From Leptidea sinapis (lineage: Eukaryota > Arthropoda > Insecta > Lepidoptera > Pieridae), in contig NC_066296.1 of NCBI RefSeq assembly GCF_905404315.1, positions 2,170,001 to 2,234,000 on the forward strand: 64,000 nt of DNA, given 5' to 3'. How positions within the stretch are numbered: position 1 is the stretch's first letter; each line of letters opens with the position of its first letter. The notes under the pieces were generated by a model. It did not search any database. It was given only the letters and a program-made list of their open reading frames with translations, and had not been told where the DNA came from. A program made the translations under genes and the position numbers. Shown in pieces: positions 46,430-58,000 of the stretch.

Positions 46430-46810
46430 TTATGACGATAAGAGAGGAGACGAGTAGGAGGGATCTGATAGTAATAGATACGCCCTTCCGATTACAAAGT
46501 AGTACCCGTCATGATTCTTGAAAATCTCACATAATTCTGATCGGCACCACAATTGCCCTCGTCTCCTTTTAAGACATAAGAATTAAGATGTTAGGTCTCG
46601 TTTTCCCAGTAATTTCACTAGCTGCGGCGCCCTTCAGATCGAAACACAGTAATGCTTACACATTAAGGTTTCACGGCAGAAATATGCGCCTTTGTGGTAC
46701 CCATAATCTGGCCGGCATCTTGTGCAAAGGAGCCTCAAGGTGACGAGCGCAGTCGTAGTACCACTCAGAATTTTTGGATTTTTCAAGAATCTTGAGTGGT
46801 AAATGGGTAC
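46430..46810 (-). repeat. Dispersed repeat B, rearranged copy 4
   Basis: 46434-46735 is the minus orientation of repeat B. At about 46736 it switches to the plus-orientation 3' part (caaggtgacgagcgcagtcg to gaatcttgagtggtaaatgg). Two copies are therefore joined head-on, or one has an internal inversion. Confidence 0.65.
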
Positions 46811-46979
46811 TACACAATAAACCCCCAAGAGTTTTTTGATTAAGAAAAGAACAACGTCGGTCTGGTCGGGTCATTATAATTATTGACCACACCACTATCA
46901 CACTAAAGACTACAAGAAGCACAAGGCGAGCATATTTTCGCGATTTAAGACTAAGTAGGTTGTGTAAATAAAAACCACA

Positions 46980-47465
46980 ACTAATTGTAATATTTTATTC
47001 GTACTTCCCATTACCAAGAAACAGAACAGATTCTAACTCCGTACGTACGTACAGTGCACAAACCAACGCCTTTACAATACACATAAAGATCTTTTCAGAC
47101 TACGCTATACTATTTTGATATATAGTGTAGCAAATGGCGTTCACATTACAAGATATAATCGCAATTATTTATAGTATATGGCAAGCTCAGTTGACCGCCA
47201 TCTTTGAAGAGTGTGCACACGATCGACACATTGGATTTAATACTGGATAAGATAATTTGACGCTATCTTGTCATTACGAAAGAAGAAAAACGACAGAGCG
47301 TGGATATTAAATGATATAAAGTTCAAAGGAGAACGTGCTGATTTTTGAAATTCATTGAAGATGGAAGAGGGCGGCTCACGATATACAGCATGAACTCAGC
47401 ACTCGATCAATTTTATTGCGTAAACCAACAATATATCGTACAGTGAAGTGTGAACGTGTCCATAA
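46980..47465. other. AT-rich intergenic stretch
   Basis: No feature recognised. Confidence 0.3.
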
Positions 47466-47740
47466 TAATGTATTTATTTATTTATGAACTTCCAACAGTG
47501 ATATATTAACATGTAATTTCATATTTATATGCAATTACAGCATGTACAAAATACAAGTCGTACAAATTAAAATAATTTATATAATGCAAGATATTTATGA
47601 AATAAAAATACAAGAATAAAAAAATATCCACAATCTTAATATCTATGTGACATCTACCGCTGCAGAATCGAGTGTTTTAATTAATTTATCTTTAAAGTTA
47701 TATTATCGCTGAATTGATCGATGGTCTTATCTATACTAAT
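47466..47740 (-). mobile_element. LINE 3' end
   Basis: The minus strand encodes FKDKLIKTLDSAAVDVT and a stop (47700-47645), followed by a 3' UTR ending in the plus-strand tatttatttatttatgaact. This matches the end of Jockey-type elements in Lepidoptera. Confidence 0.45.
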
Positions 47741-47744
47741 AAAT

Positions 47745-48960
47745 CCATTGTATAGTCAACATAATCGGACTATTAGGGAATGATGACCGAGATTGGTCCT
47801 GTTGGTTGCGTAAAAAGTGAAATATGATACCGTGGACTTATGGAGTATGGTGCGAGATATAGTTTTGCTATGAACTATATTATGATATATACTATTATAG
47901 TATAGCATAGTCTGAAAAGAACTTAATAATCCTACTAACAATAACTACATAAAACCATGATTTACTAAAGTTGTGACAAATCAACTTCACACTGAAGACC
48001 AACAATTAACTGACCTTTTGGTTAAGTTTTGTGTCAAATCATATTATACAATTTATTCTAACATGCAATTGTAAAATTTAACTAAACTCATTTAGTGCTC
48101 GCATTATACTAATAATAAGGTAGCTAGTTAATAATAGGTCTTTTTTGTGGAATGAAATAATATAAAATTATAACAAAATTCGCCGATTTTCCGGCGGAAT
48201 TTTTAATATCTAGTATTACCTACTTAAACAAAAATAAAATTGTATTTATCATGTGGGTGTAAAACAAGCATAAAGGTATGTTCACATTAAAATGTGCATT
48301 GTAATTTATCAGATATATAAGAAACTGAAATATCTCATAATTTTAGAATTGACTAAACTTTGAACTATCTATTATTTAAGTAGAAAAACAAAAGAGAATG
48401 CATTTATAAATTTACACATGGATACCCTAAGTATTACAATAATTTCGGAAATTTGATTTATCGCAAGACTAAAATAATGTTCTCAAAGTAATTTAGTTTA
48501 ATGCTTAGCGAACTTATTGTAGAAATAAACTAAGTTGATAAAATAATATTCAATATTGTGAATAATCGTGCATATTCTTAAAACAAAAGATACCATAACT
48601 GGTATCTTGGTGAAACCGTTTCACAAGATGGTGTTTATTTAGAGGAGCATAAAATATTACGCAAATCGATAATAGCAAGGTTTAACGTGAACGTATCGAA
48701 AAAATCCTTTAAAAAAGTAAAAAAAAAATTAAATAAAACACTTTTTGATTGATTAAAACGCGTGTAATTGTAACTTTGTTTTTACAGGAGAACATAAATA
48801 TGGTGGCGGTTATAGTAATGTCTTTGATAGCGGTTGAAATCATATTGTGTCATCCTAGCAACATGTACCAGGACTTCATATGCAGTTTAGTGGTTCATGC
48901 ACAATGCAGGTTAAAAATAATAAATTAATTCCTACTGGCACTTAAAAGGCACATAAGTTT
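47745..48960. other. Gene-free stretch before the FKBP59 3' end
   Basis: AT-rich sequence with nothing identifiable. Confidence 0.35.
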
Positions 48961-48976
48961 TTGGTATGCTTGCGAA

Positions 48977-48982
48977 TTTATT
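48977..48982 (-). promoter_or_regulatory. Polyadenylation signal AATAAA (minus)
   Basis: tttatt on the plus strand reads AATAAA on the minus strand, 80 bp after the FKBP59 stop codon. Confidence 0.45.
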
Positions 48983-49061
48983 TCATAGAAACTATATGCC
49001 AGAATATTACAAATTAAAATCACATTTTTTAATAAAAACATCGTGGCAGGTGAACACGGCC

Positions 49062-52000
49062 TTACATATTTTCGAACCGTCCATCCTTGTCCAGGAGCAA
49101 TATATTGGGGTTCTCTTTCTCAAACTCTGTCGGCTTCCTGTCCCTCTGCTCGTCTGTCCACTCTCCCTCTCCTTTTCCCCACTCACCAACCTTCTCCCCG
49201 ATGACGTCAACTTGCTCTTGCGCTCTTAACTTTTCCATCTTAAAAAATGATCATATTATTAATTACTATCAAAATCACTTTATTCATGTAGGTCACGGAT
49301 ATGACGTCTTATGAACGTCAAAAAATTCTTATTGAATCTACTGCTACTTCGTAAAGGGTTGAGCTAATGAGAAGTAGCAAGAAACTCATTGCCACTCCAC
49401 CAGTGTATAAAAGAGGGCAAACGGAATAAGTAGTTCATCTACAGGAAAGTAAAACCAACCATTTTTTTTATGGAAAAGGAGGAGAAACGAGCGTACGTAC
49501 GGCTCACGTGGTGGAAAGTGATCACCGCCGGCCACCTTTTCTTGCAACACCAGAGGAATCACAGGAGCGTTGCGGGCCTTAAGGAAGGTGTAAGCGCTTT
49601 TTTTGAAGATACCCATGTCGTATCGTTCCGGAAACATCGCATAAGGAAGCTCATTCCACAGCTTTGTAGTACGTGGAAGAAAGCTCCTTGAAAACCGCAC
49701 TGTGGAGGACCGCCACACATCCAGATGGTGGGGATGATATATTATATTAATCATATTTTCAGATACAAGTGATAATCGTTCCGCTGACGGAATTCTGTCA
49801 CGTGGCGGTGTCGGGCGACCCTCACGGATGACACCCGTCCCGTGTCCGCAGCCGTCACCCCGCGTGTAGTGACGTGCCTGTCCGAGTGACATTCTAGGTA
49901 ACGAGTGACAACATACATCGAGATGGTGGGGATGATATCCTAACTTGGGGCGTGTCGTGCGAAGGTGGAATTCGGCACATCAACAATATCAGAGGTCAAG
50001 AGATGCCTTACCGGCATTTGAGGTGGGAATATAAGCTTGTAGACCAGCAGTTGATTAAAGCGCAGAAATGTGGGGTGCCAGTGATCAACGCCGTGTGGGT
50101 GAAATTTCAGATTTAGACATGTCCGGTGATGAAATACGGCTTCTAGTATTGTCCTTAACATCAACAGACAAGAGCGGGGTAACAAGAGTGACCATAAATA
50201 GTGTTAATGATGGCATATACTATCCATAGTACACACTTCCTATTAAATTTAATTATATATTATTTTACAATCCATTGTTATATTATCGTAATAAGCACAA
50301 TCTCTACGCGTGACACATGGCTGACAAAACGCTATCTTGTTAAAATCAGGACACAGTTCGTAAAGAGCGGAGGTTAGAAAGACTAGTTTCACATTCTTGG
50401 AATTCAGTATTTAAATTTACTTATTCAGTAGAAACTGTATGGAAATATATTATGCAATGTCAGGCCTGTCTCACTCTCCGGGTAGGTACTTGTCGTTGTC
50501 AACTACTTCACAGATCCGAGCGATATTTAAAAATGGAGAAATATAAATAAAGCAAACCATATTAAAGGTCATTAAATATATAATGCAATAATATTTTTAA
50601 GCATCCTTAAGACACGGAAACAACATATTTTAAAGTTATTATTATTATAATGAAATTACTATTCATGATAGCTACTTATTTCCTATGTAATAAGTAGGTT
50701 TGACCATGTCGCTGTCTTCCAATGTATACATTATTATCTGCAACTAATGTAAGTTTGACAACGAAAGAAAATAGATTTAAAATTAAGATTACATACCTAT
50801 TTATATTATAGAAATAACTGAGCTGTTTTTTTAAGATGACCTTATACTAGGTAGGTACAGTTTTAGGTAAAGAAGTCAACCCTAATGTCGACAGAAGAGG
50901 TAAGAGTCACGCGGTAGAAAGAGAGGCAACTTCTAGGTGAATAAAAATGTAGGCTGGTAGCGCTGTGCGATCTGACTGACACCCTATTGTACGTCCGCAA
51001 GGGTCCCTATTTCTTTAATTGATTTTGCGGGGTGAGACTTCTGTACTTTTACTATTATATTTTTACTGTTATATTTGGATTGCCAAACATACCATTGTTT
51101 GAGAACCATCTCAAGTGTACACTGCATTTACAGTTAGTTTTACTACTATTTCGATACTCTTACGTTACCTGTTTATCAACGTTGGCGAACTTTTCAAACA
51201 TGTTTCTATACAGCTGTTTCTCCAGTTGCTGTTGATTGCGTATCGCGTTGCGACACATTATTATGTGGTTCGCGGCCGCCTGTAACCGCAACACATATTT
51301 ATATTTCAAATATATATTATCTGTAGGAAGTCGATAACCAAAATACATTCACACATAATGATAATGTTTACAATTTATTATTACTTAATTAAAAATTCTC
51401 AAAACGATAACAATATAGAATGTTTTCGAAGTAACTATTTGAACGGGTACTGGACGAATAAATTATATTTATTCGTACATACTACGTGTATTATTATTAT
51501 TTAAATTACGACAAATATCGCAGGTAGATTGTCAATCGACTTCATTTCTTACAATTTAACGGCCTGGTTTTAGTGACATTATAATTTCACGGGTACACTA
51601 TTGTAATTTTGTAAGACAATGATATTTTAAGTTTTACTGGTGTTTATTGTATGAGGTCGTCGCTGATTGGTCTGTTTCTTGTATTTATTGTAGTCATAAT
51701 TTTTTAGTTAAGCATTAGTGTTTAAGCAACAAATTGTTATTTAATTTAATCGGCCTTTGTTCAGTAGTAGGTCCCAAAAACGTAGACTGTTGACCACAAC
51801 GCACGAACCGAGCGTAGCGTGCCGCGGCAGCCGCCGGCGATTGCCAGAACCGAATCGGCCCTTGTTCACTAGTAGGTCCCAATAACAAATTTAACTAATA
51901 ATAATTGTTTATCCAGTACCCTTATTAATAATAAAAAATTGTTCGTACAGTGCCCGTCTTAATACTCAGCTTTCAGTTATATTTTAATAAGAATATTTAT

Positions 52001-55000
52001 TTATTTAATAAGGTTTACCGACAGATAGTTAGTACACATAAGCTTATTTACAATACGTACGAGTACGAAGGTGACAATGGAAGTTTTTAATACTGGCCAC
52101 TTGTACACATTTTGAAATTGCTCTTTGCCAATGTAATTGAGATTGTAGTATATTCATTTGTCATTTGCTTTACGATTTGGCGGCAAATTAAAAAATTACT
52201 GTGTCACTTCAGCATAAATTTAACGCGGAACGTTTTCGTGCAATGATTTTTTTATGACTTTCGATCTCATTTAAGTCAACAGTTAGGATAGACTACGATT
52301 GGTCCTTAACAATGAATCCCCGTCTCATGCCCATGTTTACAACTGGTTAAATGAGTTTACACGTGGTTGCACCGATAATCTGCGTGAGGAGCGGCCTTCT
52401 ACAGCGACGACTGGACTTTGACATCAACATAATTGAGATTTATAAAAGAGTGACATATAAGCAGACTCGGACAAGCCCAGGCATCGGTATGAGTCAAGTG
52501 TAGGAAATCCTCCCTGAACATTTACCAGTCAGGAAGCTTTGTGCCCTGTAGATACCTCATAATTTAAGCGATCTACTTAAACTAATAACCAGTTCTTGAT
52601 TTTCAAAGAAATTTCATTTTGACCCTTGCACAGAACCTCTGACCGCCCTTTAGTCTGTTAATCCTATTTGAATATATTCAACTATATCCGTTCATGCCAG
52701 CTAATTTAAAAAGTTCTCTGGGGGCGATTATTCATGGCTGCTTTCAAGTAACACAACACTATTTTACAAGATATTAAAATAGATCCTTACAATTGGGTTC
52801 AAGCGATATTTATCATAAATTATATTTTAATATTATCATACAGAGAAAATATTTCATTGTTTGTTAACTCCGGATAAATTGAAAACTTCAAAATTAAATA
52901 CTCTTTCACCTTTCACAAAGTATTATAAATAATAATATTCTGACCAATGTAATTTTTGAAATATTAGAATATATATAATACTAGCTGATGCCTGCGACTT
53001 CGACCCGTAGATAAAGATTTTTAAAATAAGAAGTAAGTTTTGAATCGAAGATCTACGATAAGATACAAATCTCATGTCCTATTCCAGTTCCGGTTCCTGT
53101 TTTTGCTGCCGTTCCCAACATATTATATGAATCTTATTTCGATGAAGATTGCTGTGGCAAGCTAAACCTACTAATGGTATAGTTATAGCTCATCGACGTG
53201 AACTTTAGTTTTTCACAAATCCCGCTGGAACTATAAATTTTTCCGGGATAAGATGTGGCATATGTCCCAAGCTCTAGTCTATCGCTGTACCGAATTTCAT
53301 CAAAATTGATTTCATAAAAAAAACAAACAAACTTAAATTCTCAACACATCAAACATATTGCTGTACTCATAATTCTAAAATAACTAAGTTGTTCCTTACG
53401 TCAGTTTCACTAAAGTTTTAGTATTCTCTCATCCACTCACCTTATTCCCGGGCTCAATTTCTACTACTTTCTGGAAGTCAGCCATCGCCTCTCCAGCGTC
53501 CCCCTTTTGCAGCAAGGCTTGTCCTCTCCTGAACAACCCCTTCACATTATTAGGGTCCAATTCAAGTGCATTACTGGCATTGGTCACTGCATGGTAGAGT
53601 TGTGGCGGATCCACTTTAGAATACACCAGTGCTAAGTTCAGGTATGCTTTTAGCAGCAGATCTTTAATTTCGGGTTGCTCTTCCGAATTTTCATCTGTCC
53701 AAAAAAGAATTACATCAATACAAACCGGAACCAGGCCTGCGTGACTATAGGCGGCGGCCTCTACACAGGAGGCCAGCCAGTAGGGACTCACGAGCGAGCA
53801 TTGAGGATCGCGCCAATTTTATTGTCACCTACTTCACAGATCCGACCGTTATTTTGAAAATGGAGGAACATAAATAAAGCATAGCATATTAAAGGTCATT
53901 TCGATCCAAATTTAAATATATTAAGCTCACTAAAGACGCTGAAACAATCTAATTTAAAGTAAAAATTATTTTTAATTTTTTTTCCTAATTTAGCCTATTT
54001 ATGTCCTTTAAACTAAGTAGGTTTGACTATGTCGTGGTCTTCCAATTCATATATTATATCTGCAACTAATGTAGGTTTGACAGCGAAAGAATATTGTTTT
54101 AAAATTACGATTACATACGTATTTATATTATAGAAAAAACTGAGCTATTTTTATAAGATGACCTTATACTAGGTAGGTACACTTTCAGTTAACCCTAATG
54201 TCGTCAGAAGAGGTAAGAGTCACGCGATAGAAAGAGAGGCAACTTCTAGGTGAATAAAAATGTAGATTAGTAGCGCTGTGCGATCTGAATTATACCTTAT
54301 TGTATGTCCTCAAAAGTCCCTATTTCTTTAATTGATTTTGCAGAGTGAGACTTCCGAACTTGTACTATTATATATTCTTTGTCAGGACTATACTCTATAG
54401 ATCACATTGATTTATGGCCCAACAACTAGGTTCATATTTTTTTTTTATGACAATAAGGGACGAGACGAGCAGGACGTTAAGGTGATGGTAATTGATGCAC
54501 CCTGCCCATTACAATGCAGTGCCGCTCAGGATTCTTGAAATACCCAATAATTCTGAGCGACACTACAACTGCGCTCGTCACCTTGAGACATAAGATGTTA
54601 AGTCTCTTTTGACCAGTAATTTCACTAGCTACAGCGCCCTTCAGACCGAAACACAGTAATGCTTACACATTACTGCTTCACGGCAGAAATAGGCGCCGTT
54701 GTGATACCCATAATCTAGCCGGCATCCTGTATAAAGGAGCTTCCCACTGGTCATAACGCGTGAGCTATAAACATGCACATACTTAGAATAAGGTTTATTA
54801 ACGAACCGGGCTGGGATCATCTGTTTAGGATGTAAGTAAACGTAAACAGTAGGCACAAATAGACAAATATTATCAAAAGTAGACAAGTTGACGGAAATAT
54901 CTTATATCAAATTTTATTAGGAAATACTACTGGCTTTTACTGGCAGCCCGAATAAGTTAGACAATCACTTTTCTATACAATGAAACAACGCTTCATATTA

Positions 55001-58000
55001 AACGATTGTTAAATAACGTTCGTAATTGTCAATATTTAACGAACGTATGTGACGTTAACCAACTCTCTGAAACAACCGGCCCCTTAGTATACTAGCGTAA
55101 TATACAAACACTCTCTCCATTACGGCGAGACTAAACTTAAACCCCCTTATTCATAATAGTCTGCTAACTTAAAGCATTGCTAATTCTCACTCTGTCTTCT
55201 TCTATTGACCTAAGTCAGAATGAAAAAAAACACTCCTTAGCGGCTGTTTAAAGTTAGCGGACCATTATGAATAAGGGGGAAAATGTTCATGTGTGCTAGT
55301 TTTACAGATATGATTGTGAGTTAGTTAAGTGTGTAGTATTTTGCTTTTAGACAATCCCTATGACAAGTATTGATAAACGTTCTGCGTAAATTTTTACTTT
55401 CTAAAACATATTTTTTTAATTAATATTATAATCTTTAGAAAATAGAGTGTTTACTGCGTATATTAAATGTTATATTTTAGTGAATAATGTGCTTTATGAA
55501 AATAAACATCAAGAAAGTAGTATTGAAGAAGTATTTACCTGTGAAATGATTCTTAAGATGGATTGTTGTTATATGTGACAACACAATCTAATACAAAACA
55601 CGACACCAATATATTGTTTAATTATTGAGATCCGTTAAACACTAACCCCCTTATTCATAATGGTCCGCTAACTTTAAACAGCCGCTAAGGAGTGTTTTTT
55701 TCTCATTCTGACTTAGGTCAATAGAAGAAGACAGAGTGAGAATTAGCAATGCTTTAAGTTAGCAGACTATTATGAATAAGGGGGTAAAATTAAAACGCGG
55801 CCTAATTTGACAGGAGACTAATGGATATTAAATTGCTTCAAGGCGGTTTCATGGTCTTGATCTATTCCGTCTCTTTCTCACACCTAAGTTTTTATGTAAG
55901 GAGAGTTATCTCAGTTTCACACAGGGTTAGTCTATAACGGTAGTATACTAAGTTTATAGAAGTTACTCGTCCGAATTTAGTTAAATTCTTATTATTTAAA
56001 ACAAACTGTAAGTATTGAAAATTTGAAGTGTTTACGGTAAAATCTAACCCCCTTATTCATAATAGTCCTCTAACTTTAAACAGCCGCTTAGGAGTGTTTT
56101 TTCTCATTGTGACTTAGGTCAATAGAAGAAGACAGAGTGAGAATTAGCAATGCTTTAAGTTAGCAGACTATTATGAATAAGGGGGTTAATCTATAATACT
56201 AAGGCGAACAAATAAATGATTTCCGACACATCATTTTTCACAATTCAACTAATTTAATTATTTCAGCTCTTCCATAGAGCACAAAAATAAATTTATTACC
56301 CAAATAAAATTTTGAAAACAAAATTTTACTAACGATGCGGGACTAGTACCCGCGACCTCTCGCGTTCCGAGCGAGCGCTATTACCAACTGAGCCAACCGT
56401 TCTAGCGACGTATCATTTAAAAAATCTTGTATGCTCTGCTCAACTCTCAGGTTGTGGCTTCATCAACAACATCTACTACAGTTGATAACCTGCCCAACCG
56501 CAATATTTGTACATTAAGAAATTGACTTGAGACATCGCTCTAACAAATCTTAGATTCGCGGGTTCGATGCCCGCATTTGTCATAAAAATGTGTTCTCAAA
56601 ATTTTATTTGTGTAAAAAAAAAATATCCTAGAAGTGAGGGTTATCACGTTGAAACATAACAAATTGTTTAAAAGTAAATTCATCACTCACTAAATTCTTA
56701 CCTTTAATTAAATTCACCACTCGCTTGTACTTGTTAATAGCCAGCTCGTATTTACCCGCTTTGAAAAACTCTGTACCTCTATCTTTTGCTATCCTTGCCT
56801 GTTCCAATTTCTCCTCAGGTTCCATGGACCATGCTTCTTTAGCATTCTCGAAACTGACCAACTTCACCACATATTCGACGATTGCGTCAGACGAGACGCC
56901 CAATTTAGAGTCTCCATCACTTTTGAACGCGAATTTTGGTTGTATTATCAACTTGGACTTCTCGCCTTTGGTGAATTTGAGCAAGGCTTTTTCGATTCCC
57001 TCGCAGATATTCGCCTCGCTGCCTTCGCCGAGCGTGAATGTCACTGTTCTATTGTCAAACACTTTGCCGTCTTGAAGTCGTCCTTCCAACTCCACTGTTA
57101 ATATTACCATTTTGTTAGAGAACATGCGTCTGATTCCAATCATTTTATTCTGTATATCAAGTTGAAGACAGTGGGAGGCTCCTTTGCACAGGATGCCGGC
57201 TAGATTATGGGTACCATAACGGCGCCTATTTCTGCCGTGAAGCAGTAATGTGTAAGCATTATTGTGTTTGAGTTGAGAGTTGAAACTTAACATCTTACGT
57301 CTCAAGGTGACGAGCGCAATTGTAGTACCGCTCAGAATTTTTGGATTTTTCACAATAAAATACAAAAATTATTTCATGTCTTATTGCAGTTAGCGTTTTC
57401 GCTTCCGTTCCCAACATATTATATGAATCTTATTTCGAGGAAGATTGCTATGACAAACTAAACCTACTATTGGTATAGTTACAGCTTAAGAATCTGAATT
57501 TCAATTTTTCACTAATCCCGCGGGAACCATGTATTAAACGGGATAAAATCTTCGAAGAAGTTAGGCGTCATAAATAAAGGACTGCAATAATTCAAGCCAG
57601 CCCACATTCTAAACCTCTACAAAGCGCAGACCACATATGGATGAGGTCAGTCATAATGTATCAAGTCGATCCATTTGACCGCGTACAACGCAGAGCAGCT
57701 CAATTTGTCGAGGACCCAGTGCTCTGTGAACGGCTGGATCACTTGGCGTTGCGCAGAGACGTCGCTTCTGTGACATGTGTGATATGTGGATCACTGTCAC
57801 AGTGCTGTTTTCAAAAAACATTCTTCCACATACTACAAAGCTGAGTTATGAACTTCTTTGTGCCGTGTTTCCGGGACGATATGAGATGGGTACCTTCAAA
57901 AAAAGTGCGTAAACCTTTCTTAAAGGCAGGCAACACTCCTGTGATTCCTCTGGTGTTGCAAGAGAATGTCGGCAGTGGTGATCCCTTAACAACAGGTAAC

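Noticed and set aside
49386..49892. 168-codon minus-strand open frame
   Set aside because: It is a chance join of a LINE C-terminus with a nested insert, not a gene.
56330..56400. Possible tRNA gene on the minus strand
   Set aside because: It has A- and B-box-like motifs, but it shares a long leader with another copy and the acceptor stem does not close, so it is called a SINE.
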